DNA of 64,000 nt, taken from NCBI GenBank assembly GCA_963681505.1, contig OY811977.1:8333181-8397180 (forward strand), given 5' to 3'. A program made the position numbers and the translations under genes. Below are positions 1 through 11,052 of this stretch, piece after piece. Position 1 is the stretch's first letter. Every line of letters begins with the position of its first letter. Origin of the DNA: Eunapius fragilis (Eukaryota > Porifera > Demospongiae > Spongillida > Spongillidae). Below the pieces are notes generated by a model. That model searched no databases and was not told the origin of the DNA. It saw only the letters and a list, made by a program, of their open reading frames with translations.

Positions 1-1150
1 AGATGTTTTGAAAACATTATGCACTGATATGGTGCATGCTATGTTTCTCTCTCTGGCTATTAACAATCTCCCACGCACCATAAAGTGCTGTTGAACTTTC
101 TCTCTGTGGTGATCCATCGAGCCTATATGTAAGCGAAGCACAGATTATTCATAAAAGTCGCTGGCGTAGTGTAGCGTGAAAAAACTAGTGTCAATTGCAG
201 AGTGATGTTTTGAAATAGTGACTTCCTTTCCCTCCATGTTGCTGTGTACTGACCTCTTTGCAGGGCGCCCGTTGAACCAACCTAAAGTGCACCCACTTTT
301 ACGGTACGGCTTGATATTGGTGCAAAACGAGTATATGCGCGTTTTTAGGAATCGTAATGTATAGAATGCGCATATGGCATAATTGGGCCAGACAGATAAT
401 GGAAGTATTGGGGAACTTCTCTGCACTGTACATTCGACTTCAAATGGGCAGGATAATATAGCTTGTTTGATAGATGTTTATAATGAGGTTAAGCTTTGTT
501 TTTATCAGTTTCTCGTCCGCCCTGCGCCGTGACGTTGGCCAGTGGTTAGATGACATCAGCTATCCTTACCGCGTGTCCACACACATATATATTCTGCACG
601 TGATCACTCGTCTAGGCTCCTCCCTTATGTATCACATCCATTTACGGTATCGTTCTAATTCTAGTGTCCAGCCACAAACAGCAGCGAATTTCAAAGCTTA
701 ACCTGTTTTGTCACCCGTCACCCTGTATGGTCATTAAATGGAATAGACCTATGTGAGCATGATTTTCAAACCGACAGCATATCCGCAAGCCAGAAAAGCT
801 AAAAGCTGCAGTAATCTACAAAACACATTTGCTTACGCTATGAATATTAAACAACCACATGCGCAACCACAACAAGATGAACCTTCAAGGTTCTGGAGGG
901 ATAGTAACAGATGTAATTAATGCGTTGCAATGCATTGTGCGTGGTGTACTTTTGTTATTCCGAATAGTACATCCACGTATGCACGGTACAATAAGGATTG
1001 CAACTGAAAGCTTGGTACCATTGGTTATAGGGCATTCGCCCATACAATTTGGATCTCTAGTTCCCAGGCCGAATATACTGGCCAGCCATCAAGATGCCAC
1101 GTGATTTTGCACGTGTTTATTTCTTTCGTGTGTTATGGTAGTGGATGTAT
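1..1150. other. No recognisable gene
   Basis: About 1.1 kb with only short open frames in several phases and none that resembles a known family. No inverted repeats or tandem arrays were noticed. The 93-codon frame on the minus strand at 145-426 lacks a recognisable motif or splice context and is left out. Confidence 0.5.
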
Positions 1151-1254
1151 CTGTTTTCTTAAAAATATGCCTTCGCGCGTAAACGAATGTGAAGAGAGGT
1201 GCAAGGGAGAAGTATATTGAAAGAAGCTAATTTACTGGATCGTCGTTCAGAGGC

Positions 1255-1815
1255 AAACAAGGCAAAAGCCAGATCGAGCAGGTTACCAAGAGAGCTCTGA
1301 GCAGAAGCGTGCAGACAAACGAATAAGATGCATAAATGATTCGAAGCAAATCGGGCCAGAAGATGGCAAGGTAAGAACACCAACATTATGCCAATCATTA
1401 CCTTACCTGCTTCAGGGATGCTGAAAGGGCGCGGTACCTGGAGGAACCTGAACGCAAGAGAGACGCTAAAAGGGCGCGATACCAGGAAGACCCTGAACCC
1501 AAGTGGGACGCTGAACGGACATGGTACCAGAAAGACCCTGAACCCAAGTGGGACGCTAAACAGGCGCGGTACCTTAAGCATCCCAGGCAAGAGAGCTCAA
1601 ACGCTACCTTGCTGAGCTCAAGAAGTAATAAAGAAGAGCAAGTAAAAGGATTAAGTATTCTGGACGTATTGAAAATCCTCCCTCCTAACTGCTCAACAGC
1701 AAGAACTCAAAGATTCAACAGTGAGTTATGCACGGTATATGCTTTAACTAATAATAATTGGGGTAGTACTAGAGGACAATTACACCACCATTCATATAAG
1801 ATGATTTCGGTGTGA
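1255..1815 (+). pseudogene. Remnant of a 15-residue-repeat (RARYQ.DPEPK) coding sequence
   Basis: From 1416 one frame stays open to a stop at 1813-1815 and encodes tandem 15-residue units of the pattern DA.RARYQ.DPEPKW, about 3.7 copies at 1416-1590, followed by a non-repetitive tail. The frame starts at a good splice acceptor (pyrimidine tract ending TGCTTCAG at about 1415) and a donor GTAAGA lies near 1370, giving an intron of about 46 bp. Upstream, 1268-1369 holds a more degraded unit (GYQESSEQKRADKRIR). Charged RARYQ/DPEPK repeats of this kind are known to me from multicopy invertebrate proteins of unknown function. The tail runs into the left inverted repeat of the next transposon, and the stop codon lies inside that repeat, so the original 3' end was probably replaced. 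I cannot assign a function. Confidence 0.5.
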
Positions 1816-1877
1816 AACCGCGCGTCACGTGAGAGTCATGTGAAAATTCTTTGGAGGGCAAAACATTATAGAGACGT

Positions 1878-2292
1878 ATGGTAAATGGGCAGATTGCAAG
1901 CGAAAGGGAGCATTACAAGCAAAAACTGGAGTCGGTGTGGCTGACTCTAAGTGATGACCCTTTCATGAAGGATAATGATCATCGTTTCAGCGATGATATG
2001 ACGTTGTGGTCGCGTGTAGAGTATCGCCATATCTTTGGCTATTTCATCAATCGCCTGGGAACTTTTACTCAAGAGCAGCTGTCATCTTGGAAGCAACTTG
2101 AAGCCTACAACTACTTTGAATTGGGCTTCGTGAGGACTGTGCAATGGGGTTCGGCCATGGGGACCAAAAGTGCTGTTTGTTAAAAGCCAAGTTTAACCCT
2201 AGTCAACGCACTGCAGACCAGGCCCACGAAGCGTGGATCATTGCGCGGTCATCTGGCTTGGTCGTGTCCGCCCACTGCACTTGCATGGCAGG
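1878..2292 (+). pseudogene. SWIM-type zinc-finger exon, frameshifted
   Basis: The frame opens at ATG 1878 and reads through a segment typical of transposon-borne SWIM/YqaJ proteins (DDMTLWSRVEYRHIFGYFI, then a SWKQLEAYNYF stretch) until a stop at 2183. The homologous reading continues in other phases (KAKFNPSQRTADQAHEAW) and ends in SAHCTCMAG, the CxC half of a SWIM motif, directly before a consensus donor GTAAGT at 2293. Two small frame changes occur between about 2145 and 2195, one at an A run. The SWIM half with C-x-H and any nuclease exon downstream are absent. The exon is either dead or carries consensus errors. Confidence 0.6.
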
Positions 2293-2339
2293 GTAAGTTA
2301 AGCTTCTTTTCCCAAGAGTGCACGCACGATGACCCTCTA

Positions 2340-2750
2340 AAGCTGAAGAACGCCTCTCCTTTTCGCTTTCTTCAGCTTCGGTCATCTTTCTTCTATGCTC
2401 CGCTCTTGTCTTCCGCGCTTTCACTGCCATCGCATCCTTCCTCTTGGCATCCTTGAAGGTGAATAGTGTAGAGACATAGTCCACGTTACTGAGTTCGTCA
2501 ACAGGCTTGCCTACAATAAAAACAAATGACTCCCTCACTCAATTGTGACTTCCACACTTATAAACTAACCTGACACAAAATGGTCGCCACAGATTCGCGA
2601 GTACTTAGAAGGCTGCCAATCCTCTCTACGGACCACTTGAATCCATCTTCGTAGTCTGCCTTCATTTTTGAATGGAAACCGATGGAAACCTAGGCCCAAA
2701 CGCTGACCACTACGATTTGTACAGCCAAAAGCACAACAACTCAATACCAT
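2340..2750 (-). CDS. THAP-domain protein, N-terminal part (transposase-type), two exons
   Basis: Exon 1 (2750 to 2570) starts MVLSCCAFGCTNRSGQ and ends CGDHFVSG. It contains the THAP C2CH ligands (paired Cys near the N-terminus, then C and H in CGDHF) plus the conserved FHRFP and W residues, so it is a sequence-specific DNA-binding THAP domain. A 59-bp intron (2511-2569, donor GTTAGT, acceptor TTTATTGTAG) joins it in phase to exon 2 at 2510 (GKPVDELSNVDYVSTLF), matching the usual THAP tail. A basic, Lys/Arg-rich stretch follows. The open frame continues to 2203, but beyond about 2340 it runs antisense to the SWIM exon and is probably not genuine. No transposase domain follows. I infer the DNA-binding module of the surrounding transposon. 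Confidence 0.7.
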
Positions 2751-2836
2751 TTCACGTACATGTTGCCCTCTACATCAATTATTCATCATTTTAGGTCACG
2801 CGTTTCCAGGGGAACGACTTCACACCGAAATCATCT

Positions 2837-3230
2837 ATACAGGCGGTAGTGAGGCGGTACCTGCAGGACCGTAACCAGGTTCTGTGAGGGGGTGCAAAGT
2901 GTGGCTCAGTGGAGTCAAGGGTACCCCTTTCGTTCGCCACAGATGAAACGTTTTTACAGTGGATAACGTGATAATTTTTTCATCATAACCTTTATGTTTG
3001 CTCCTGTGTATTGTAGCAATAAATTCTGATTGCACAGAAACATTGGGTATATAGTCAGCTAATCTTTCTAACTCTTTATGCTGCATTATCAGGTGTGCTT
3101 CTCCTACGATTCGCTTCAAGCAGTTAAAACACTGTTCTCTGGGCTTCTTTTTCTGAAGCTCTTTCCAATGCAGATGGCACCTTTCTGGCTGCGGACCTTG
3201 ATGAATAACTTATTCTTGCTACATCCTTGG
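2837..3230 (-). other. Candidate exon with CxxC motif, unidentified
   Basis: On the minus strand one frame is open from about 3225 through QCFNCLKRIVGEAHLI and on to about 2840, longer than neighbouring random frames and with a CFNC motif near its start. An AG precedes the open stretch. I recognise no family. On the plus strand a short (CAA)n run sits at about 3256-3276. From there to 3884 I see nothing. Confidence 0.25.
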
Positions 3231-3884
3231 TTTGGTTCTGAAAAGAATCGTTTCCATCAACAACAACAACAACAACGCCCTCCGCTAGAGCAACCCCAAT
3301 GAAATAGTCATTGTGTCACGATTTTAAGGTAATTCATTTCAAAATTACAAAAAATGGCTACGTGGTCCTTCGCACTTGAGAACGTTATTTGTACAGCAAT
3401 AGCTCCCAGATAAGCACTTTTACAGTCGGTAGACCATATTCCAATGTTGTACAAACTTCTGTTCTGTTTTAATTGCGTATTAGAAAATGTTTTTCTAATT
3501 TTGGAAGGACTTAAATGGCACCTTAAGCATTATAATACCTTACCTTTTTCCCGGGTTTAAAAACCGACTCGACCAATCGATTTATACTATCAAGCCCTAG
3601 TCATGCAGCGATTTTCATTTCAATCCACCAAGTGGGTAAGGAGAAATCATTGTAAACATTTTTTGGAGAGGGACCACTTTATATTAATGTATCTTGACTA
3701 TTAAAACCAGTTAACTATTGTACATTTTAGTGCAGAAACATAGCATGACCTTTCTGATACGGATGCAAGAGTTCTAGCATTACGTTTTGTGTTCAGAGTT
3801 TCCATCAATAACAACACCCTCCGCCATAGCAAACTGAATCAATATTGTCATGCGTCACAATTACAATAGAATTCATACGTGACA

Positions 3885-4774
3885 AGTAAAGAAAAACATT
3901 CTCTAACGAGAAAGTTGGTGGGATATAGGAATTGGAGGCAATGGTGGTGTTAAAAGGAAGGGAACAAGGTTTTGAGAAAAGGGCAATGAGACAAAAATCC
4001 TATATTTAGCACTTCATTTGGTTGTTACATGTACATGTGCTAAATATAGGATTTTTGTCTCATTACCCTTTTCTCAAAACCTTGTTCCCTTCCTTTCAAC
4101 ACCACCATTGCCTCCAATTCCTATATCCCACCAACTTTCACGTTAGAGAATGTTTTTCTTTACTTGTTTCCTCTGTTTATTAATTATCATTTTTTTTATA
4201 CTGGCAGGTGCCCCACCCCCCCCCCTCCGCTTCAATTACCGTCATGAGCAGACGCCCGCTTTTGTTTCGGATCACTGTAAGGAACTCCACTTTTGTTTGC
4301 ACAATTCTAAATATACGTTAATGTCGCCATGGGAACGCTTCTATTTAACACTACGCATTACGTAATGATTACGTATGTCAGTTTTATGCTTTATTCATAC
4401 ATCTGATACTTGAAGATGGCCTTCCAGGAGATTCTAAAGCGATTGGTATAATTGGCGCTATTTAAAACCATTCCTATCCGGAGTTATACTCACCCGAGAA
4501 GAATTAGAAGAAGAAGACGACGACGACGACGACGGAGAAGAATTGGCCTGGGGACGAGGTAAAACACGAACTTTTTTGTTCTCTTAAATTAAAAGCAAAC
4601 AGTTTGAAGACTGGAACAAAACATTAAAATGACCGTCTTTGCCTTCTGGTTCGATAGGAACAAAGAGCTAAACTATCCGTTTCTTGGTACGCGAGTTATA
4701 CGCGGGTCGCGGTTTTTTTAATGATTTCACGACCCGGGTCAATTCCTATATAGGAACTGCTATCGCAGTTCCTG
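3885..4774. mobile_element. Snapback (fold-back) element, copy 1
   Basis: The left part is a long hairpin. An arm starting AGTAAAGAAAAACATTCTC and running to about 4015 is repeated inverted up to about 4165, with the stem tip around GCTAAATATAGG on both sides. A non-palindromic tail follows: poly-C/C-rich tract, (GAA/GAC)n near 4506-4535, TGGGGACGAG, and a terminal short hairpin ending AGTTCCTG at 4774. The same architecture recurs at 24531-25532 and 45064-46004. No protein is encoded, so it is non-autonomous. No target duplication is obvious at this copy. Confidence 0.75.
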
Positions 4775-6005
4775 ATTAGTGGATTAAAAATCTTGTGGTA
4801 TCTTGCAATAAGCATTTGTTTGACTGTAAGTGGTAATACTTGCAAGTATCTGCTAAGTTATGCACATCCCAGTCATTATAGAGGTCTCCATACACTTGCG
4901 TGTGCATTCTGTAACCTATTAGCTCTAAAGCTTCAGTACTAAAAGTATGCGTTTGATAAATGTTTTATAGCATTCAACCCAGTGAGTCTTGCATAGATCT
5001 AATAGAACTTTCTGAGTGCCTTTAACTTGTACCATGCTAGGGACAATATGCTCAAGAAGTCCATTTCACTTTGGACTGCTTGCAACATTGTATCCCTGGC
5101 CTCTAATGTTTTCAATTGGTAGACCCAACTCCTTTGAGAAAAGTTACCATTTTCTCAGCTAGATACTCAACAGTTTGTTCTTTCTAGTTTTAAGAAAGTC
5201 ATGAACTCTTTCCTGACATTGTTCTCATTATCCACAGATGGCTAGGAGTTCTGTATTATGGGATGCTACCTCATCTGCCATAATGCTTTAAAGCTTTGCC
5301 TGTTTACTTTCCTCAATGATACCTTGTATAAACAATATGCCTAATATTTGCATTCAACAATTCATTCTGAGTCTGTTTGGGATACATTTGTACGATAATG
5401 AAGGCTGTTTGTGATGTATTTATATTGCATACCTTTCAGCAGTAGAAAGAGATTTCAGAGAGATACAAAAGTCACGATTAGCATAAAAAATCTCATTGAT
5501 ATGAATCAGTTGGGCACTGCAACCTCAATTTCTTCACTGACCGTGTTACACTCTGTATAATGCCTACTTGAGCTGGGCTCAGCGCTCAGCTGAAATTCAG
5601 CAGTGCCTGGTTATGTAGAGCTGTGCCCCATGTCAGTGCAAGTATAGGTGAAGAACTGTATTGTCGCTACATGTAGCTAATTGCAACTCAATGGTTCCAT
5701 GCTCCTTGCTGCTGGCTGGTAGCTGTGTCAACCTTTTTTTTGTTTCATTTGGAAAGAAATTGCTCCATTGAACAGCCGTACAGTTAGCAGCAGCTCTCGT
5801 TTGCGTTGTTCATGTTGTCCCATTTTCAGTATGGACCAAATTAAACAGTGTAGTGCACCCGATCTTTGATTGTGTACCAGTGCTGGTACTTGCACACGTC
5901 TTGCATGATAGTAATACAGCTAGCAGTTACTCACTACATGTGTAGATTGCACAACAATATTATTAACATGCTTGTAAAAAATTCATAGCCAGTTTTATTC
6001 ACTGG
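4775..6005. other. No recognisable gene
   Basis: AT-rich sequence with no convincing exon, repeat or palindrome, running up to the assembly gap. Confidence 0.5.
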
Positions 6006-6205
6006 NNNNNNNNNNNNNNNNNNNNNNNNNNNNNNNNNNNNNNNNNNNNNNNNNNNNNNNNNNNNNNNNNNNNNNNNNNNNNNNNNNNNNNNNNNNNNNN
6101 NNNNNNNNNNNNNNNNNNNNNNNNNNNNNNNNNNNNNNNNNNNNNNNNNNNNNNNNNNNNNNNNNNNNNNNNNNNNNNNNNNNNNNNNNNNNNNNNNNNN
6201 NNNNN
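6006..6205. other. Assembly gap (200 N)
   Basis: Exactly 200 undetermined bases, the conventional size of a scaffold gap of unknown length. The true distance between flanks is not known, and any 5' part of the RT element to the right may be missing here. Confidence 0.99.
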
Positions 6206-6308
6206 GGTAAAACAAAACTGTGGCTTGTTCTAATTGTTATCAATATGCTTCTTGATATACAATCATTTTTTCAAAAAAAAAGATGGCGTGGTGATAGTTG
6301 ATCGATGA

Positions 6309-7360
6309 ATAGTATGCCGAGCCGGAAACGAGATCCTCCCTGTTGCCGGTGCAATGGTTCCCATGCACGTTGCAAATCGTGCTCGTGCGCTAGAGCGGAA
6401 AGCCATGTAAGGACTGCCATCCTGTGAGGCATGGAAGCTGCCGTAATAATAACAACGCACCACCAACTACCGGTAGCGACCTTTCATCTGGCGGTTTAAC
6501 TGTCACCCGCGTCCTATATAGCTACTACCCAGTCTACTCAGCCTACATGTAGTGCTGTAAAACACCCCCATGAAGTGGTTGATCAACCTAACTGCGCAGC
6601 TGCTACTCATTCATTTTCAATACTGAGCCATCTATATCATCATCATGGCCAACAGAGGCAGTAGTCCCAGCTTTCAGCTGTGCGTCATGCTGTGAAAGAG
6701 TTCCATCCAATCACATTCGTAAGCATATGCAGGATCATGCCTTTGGTTATAGATCAGGTAAAGTTCCGCAGCAATGGTTGGCTGAAAACCGTCTCTGCAT
6801 CTGCCCTTCGTGCAACAAACTAGTTGCCATCTCCTGGTTTTCTCACCATAAGCAGTCTTGTGTAACATCCGTTTCACATGAAGTAGCATCCTCATCCACT
6901 CAATCCCAATCAAGCTTCAATCTTCTTAGTATACAACAAGCTACCTATCCGTCGATTGAGGAAGTCCTTTCGTGTCGCTGCCCTACCTTGAAGTACATCC
7001 TAAGCGTGCTCGTCAACACTTCGGGTCCGTACTCGTTGAAGTGCTAAAGCAAGTTATTTTTGAAATTCTGTCGAAGCCTGGACCAGATTACTTATGTTGC
7101 CCAAATGTGTGTTGCCATCTTCGAAGAGAAAGGGAAAGGGAAAGCGTATGATCCCATTTGATCATTGTGCCAAGATTGGAAGGACGGCAAGGAGTTGCTT
7201 TTATGGCCAAGGCGGTGAGCAGAGTCAGCGTGAAAGATTACCTGTGTTTCAGGTTCTGATACTGATAAGAAGAAACTGGCATCAGCAATTGCATGTGCAG
7301 AGAAGGGCTATTTTCAAAAGCTTGTTGTATCTTAACGTCCCATGGCATTGCACCAAACAA
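6309..7360 (+). pseudogene. Retroelement ORF N-terminus: Cys-rich and zinc-finger region
   Basis: At 6309 a frame starts MNSMPSRKRDPPCCRCNGSH and continues with a Cys-rich run (CKSCSCARA), typical of the start of this RT family. Around 6690-6870 a second frame has C..C with HIRKHMQDH and a CPSCNKL motif, apparently two finger-like units. A LVEVLKQVIFEIL helix and MLPKCVL near 7094 mark the linker that precedes RT in the family; the second copy has the equivalent PPKCVLAPKRG near 33610. The pieces lie in different frames, so the ORF is broken several times. Predicted role is nucleic-acid binding for target recognition. Confidence 0.5.
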
Positions 7361-7523
7361 TGATACTATGTTGATACTATACTATGTTTAAATTATTGAA
7401 GTCTAAACATCCATATGCCATCCCTCCTACCATTCCCAGTGTGCCTACCTCTATACCAGCTATCCAACTCCCTCCTACCTTCAATTTTGCTGCAACTCTA
7501 TCAGGATTGAGAGTCCAGCTGCA

Positions 7524-8894
7524 TTGGACTCAAGACTACCAATCTCAATGGAGAGCCTACTGCATCAGGTGGTTAATATTCTGCTCGCTGGCAATGCCCC
7601 TACCACCCTCTCACCCTATCTTGCTGGCGGAAATCTAACATCTCTATTGAAATCCAAAGGCACTGGATGGGATGTTCGACCAATCGCTGTAGGAGAAATT
7701 TTGAGACGCCTTGTGGGTAAATGTGCCTGCATTTTAACAAAGGAAAAGCTCACAATTCTTCAATCCATTTCAGTTTGGAGTAGCTTGTCCAGCTGCACCG
7801 AAAAAATTGTGCATAAGCTTAGGCAAGTTATTGAGGACAACTGGAATAATGGAGATTTTGCCATCTTAAAAGTTGATATGCGAAATGCATTTAACTTAGT
7901 GTCTCTGGAAGCTGTCCTTCACCAGTGTGCCATCCACTTCCCTGAGCTTCTTCCATGGGTGACTTGGTGCTATTCACAGCACCAAAAGTTGTGGCATCCA
8001 ATGGTCAGTTAATATCGGCATCAGGTGTCCAACAAGGGTACCCTTTAGGCCCACTTGACTTCTATTTGCTCTCATTCTGCACTGCACCATTCTTAAAATC
8101 TCTGCTGACCCCCAGTGCAAAGAAATGCTGCTGAACTGTTGGTATCTTGATGATGTGGCTTTGGCAGGACCAAAAGATGCAGTATCCTCAGCTCTAAAAT
8201 TTTTGCAAGCCAACAGTGACACTACTGGTCTCCACATTAATTTGGGTAAATGTGAATTGTTCTGTGCCCAAGAGCTCTCCATGTTCCCATCTGACATTCC
8301 ATGCTCGGCCTGTCCACACTTTGAATTACTAGGTGCCCCATTGGGAGTGTGGAGTATTGTGCTCAGTACATCGAAACTAAAAGAAAAGATGCATTACATC
8401 TATTATCACTTCTACCCCAACTGTGCAACCCACAAGTTGCTGTCACCATCCTGAGATCATGTGCTAGTTTCTGTAAGCTCGCCCACCTAGCACGGTCTAC
8501 ACCTCCTTCACCAATGTCAGAGTCAGTATTTAGTCAATTTGACAATGATGTTCTTCACTGCTTGGAATTATCTGCAGCAATTGAGCTAACACTTCCAGCA
8601 GCTAAACAGGCCTCACTTAACCTGAGTCATGGTGGCCTTGGTCTGCGTTCCCTTCATCGCCATGCACCGGCTGCATACATCTCATCTCTAACCACATCAA
8701 TGCCCTCAGACAATTGCTCGGTGACTTCAAAGGTCTACCTTCTTGCTGCAGTGAATGCGTACAATGCCATGGTCAGTCAGCCAGATGCCATCTCAGTTGA
8801 AAGTGTACTTGATGTACCACCCCACCAGCTCGTACTATCCTCTCACATGAAGAAGCTGACTTCAGTTCACTTCTTTCTGATGCAACTACTGTGA
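7524..8894 (+). pseudogene. Retroelement reverse transcriptase domain, frameshifted
   Basis: Ordered RT blocks are visible across several frames: an N-terminal VRPIAVGEILRRLVGKC block, LKVDMRNAFNLVS (motif A, catalytic Asp), SASGVQQG plus a GPL turn (motif B), and NCWYLDDVALAG (motif C, the YLDD pair) at about 8137. These are followed by TGLHINLGKCELF and FELLGAPLG (motifs D/E) and a thumb-like helical region with HGGLGLRSLHRHAPAAYISS. Catalytic Asps of motifs A and C are retained. Frame changes near 7975-8045, 8350 and elsewhere break the ORF. This enzyme would copy element RNA at a nicked target. Confidence 0.75.
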
Positions 8895-9129
8895 CAAAGC
8901 CAGATTGCAAGCTATCTCTGCGCCTCAAGCCCATGGCATGGCTTAAAGTGCAGCCTTCACCAAATTGATGCACGATGAAGCACAGGTCATTTTAAAATGG
9001 TGGCTTGGCCTTCCTTTGACACCTGAGGCACACCATGCCCACTTTGTCATCACAACATGGATGCTTGGGGATATCACATGCTCACTTGTTGCTCTGGGGG
9101 AGATGTAATAACCAGACACAACCAATTCA

Positions 9130-9618
9130 GGGACTGCATTGCTGACTTCTGCCACAAGGCATGCCTTTCCCACAAATTGAGAAAGGAAGTGGTATTCTTC
9201 CCAAAGACCAATCAAGACCAGCAGACATCCTAGTGCCAAACTGGTCCCTCTCACGCCCAGCTGCATTTGACATAAAGGTCATCAATCCGCTTAATTGCAA
9301 CTTATACAAGAAGCGGCTCAAACCTGTGGTCATGCAGCTGAGATGGGAGAAGAGGCCAAGCACTCAAGAAATGATGAGGCATGTGCCCTTAGAGGATGGT
9401 CATGCATCCCTTTGGTTGTGGAGGTGTTTGGGGGATGGGGCAATGAAGCCATCAATGTACTTTTGGCCATATCAAAAAAGGTAGCCACTCAACTCTGTCG
9501 ACCTCTAAATGAGGTTATGTCGGGCATCTACAGTCGCCTCAGCCTCACCCTCATGAGGCAGAATGCCAGGGCAATTTTGGCCAGATGTGTCTCACCAAAC
9601 ACTTGCTTTGACTTTTAG
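9130..9618 (+). pseudogene. Retroelement C-terminal nuclease-like domain, frameshifted
   Basis: The segment contains SRPADILVPNWS, PAAFDIKVINPLN, an N..C...GW stretch, PLVVEVFGGWG and LSLTLMRQNARAIL, in two frames joined near 9295. This order is characteristic of the domain behind RTs of this family. The spaced Asp residues and D-x-K pair (RPADI, then FDIKV) look like a PD-(D/E)XK restriction-like core; the nuclease assignment is inference from that motif and from the position behind RT. A stop at 9618 ends the element's coding part. Confidence 0.55.
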
Positions 9619-9659
9619 TTATTTGTAGTGCTTATGTTTTAAATTAATGTACCCCCAGA

Positions 9660-10995
9660 AGAGTGAGTATATTCACGCCTGCTAAAAAAAAAGATATGTC
9701 TTGTTAATGTCATAACTCGCTGACCTAAATTCTTTTGTCGCTGTCATTGCTACACACGATCAAAGTACCCCCTCTCAGTTACCACCTCCATCACATGGGC
9801 GTTTAAACTTCAACAGCACATTAGAATGGACATTTAGCAAATTTTATAATCAACAGATTTTCTTGATTGTGGACAACTGTATGATAATATTAAGAAGCTC
9901 GATTTGTATGTTAAACCATGTAGGACAGAACAATTATCTAGATAAGACAGTGATAGTATCGACATTGATATGATGATGATGAAATTTTTGGAATGGGGAA
10001 CATTCTGTGTGGTGATATATGCATTAATGAATTTTTAAGGTTCAGAACTTTAATTTAGCATAACTATAATTATTATTTATAACTGCAATTAATTTTATAA
10101 TGCAGTAGGTATCATTGAATAAGCTATTAGAGTACGATTTTGTGAGGCTTGTAGGTATCCAGTTATACGTAAGTTGCTTTGTTTCTAACGCTTATATATT
10201 TAAAGGAAGAACGAGTTATCCTATAGAAAGAGCTCTGATTACTGAAAGTGAAGGGTTTGAAGATGGGGAGTAACAGTCCCCTAGTGGGATGGATTTTATG
10301 CTTGGTCTGCCTTGATTCTTTCATCTACACTGCTTCACGTTTCGTATTGTGAATAACTTATATCTACTCCATCAGTCTCAATCATTTCGATTTTATTCTG
10401 TGCAACAAGTCTATTTGCTGTGATTTCAAGTATGTAGAAGAGTGTGGGAAATTTCCGAGAACTGAGTGATTCTTACAATTTTTAAATCCTGAATTAAAGA
10501 GATCTCTTGTCTACCATAATCAAATTGAAGGGGGCAGATCAAATGTTGTGTACAATATTTAGGATGGTTTAGTTGTGCATACTGCAGGTAGTAGAGAATT
10601 AAATTTGAAGTGATATTGTGACATCAGATGTGCAATGTTGAGAATTATTTCATTTAAGTGTATTATTGCACATTCTCTGTTTAGTGTTTGCAGAGGCACA
10701 GGCAATTGAAAGGCATAAGCATGCACCAAACAGAACTTGTGTGGGCATGCATCCAATTGGCCGTTAAAACATATTGTTGTTGGGATTGATATTGGGTTTG
10801 TCCACAAGGGTGGTTTTGCTATCCAGGACAAGATAGTTCTGGTATTAGCTTTAATGAGAGCCAGCCTTTGGATAGGGACATTGGCTACAAAATTGTCTAC
10901 ATGCAAATGTAGATGTGACAAATCAATTTGGGATCTGTTTATACAACATGACACTACTGATGTGATGTGGTCAAGAAATCTTATGAGCATGTAAC

Positions 10996-10999
<4 letters not shown>
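9660..10999. other. No recognisable gene
   Basis: AT-rich DNA. A minus-strand frame of 187 codons (10559-11122) is open, but its N-terminal third is the translated (CA)n tract and the rest matches nothing I know, so it is not called. Confidence 0.45.

Positions 11000-11048
<49 letters not shown>
11000..11048. repeat. (CA)n microsatellite
   Basis: About 24 uninterrupted CA units immediately left of a small MITE. Confidence 0.97.
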
Positions 11049-11049
<1 letters not shown>

Positions 11050-11052
11050 CAG

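Larger units (their letters stand above)
1799..2836. mobile_element. Small DNA transposon with THAP and SWIM exons (ISL2EU-like, internally deleted)
   Basis: An 18-bp perfect inverted repeat, AGATGATTTCGGTGTGAA, lies at 1799-1816 and, inverted, at 2819-2836. The trinucleotide ATA flanks both ends and may be a target duplication. Inside are a plus-strand exon ending in a SWIM-type Cys motif and, on the opposite strand, a THAP domain with its intron. From established knowledge, eukaryotic ISL2EU (IS4EU) transposons carry a THAP-containing transposase plus a second protein with a YqaJ-type nuclease, and SWIM motifs often accompany YqaJ. The catalytic parts of both proteins are missing here, so this looks like an internally deleted copy. 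The superfamily name is inference. Confidence 0.6.
6300..9640 (+). mobile_element. Non-LTR-type retroelement, copy A (finger-RT-nuclease)
   Basis: A single decayed element reads 5' to 3' as a Cys-rich N-terminus, a C2HC/C2H2-like finger, a linker, an RT with conserved blocks, and a C-terminal domain of the type found behind RTs with a restriction-like nuclease. No long terminal repeats flank it. After the last stop (9618) the tail is AT-rich with an A9 run at about 9685, consistent with non-LTR retrotransposition. A second, more decayed member lies at 32735-34880. Early-branching non-LTR lineages with N-terminal fingers and a C-terminal PD-(D/E)XK nuclease are the closest architectural match. 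The precise clade is not determined. Confidence 0.65.

Noticed and set aside
2203..2340. C-terminal continuation of the THAP frame
   Set aside because: It is the antisense of the SWIM exon, so the open frame there is probably accidental.
3885..4774. Snapback element as a Helitron, because of its terminal hairpin
   Set aside because: No TC start, no CTRR end and a TA/ATA duplication at copy 3, which Helitrons do not make.
5934..6243. Two minus-strand ORFs spanning the N run
   Set aside because: They exist only because undetermined bases were read as open codons.
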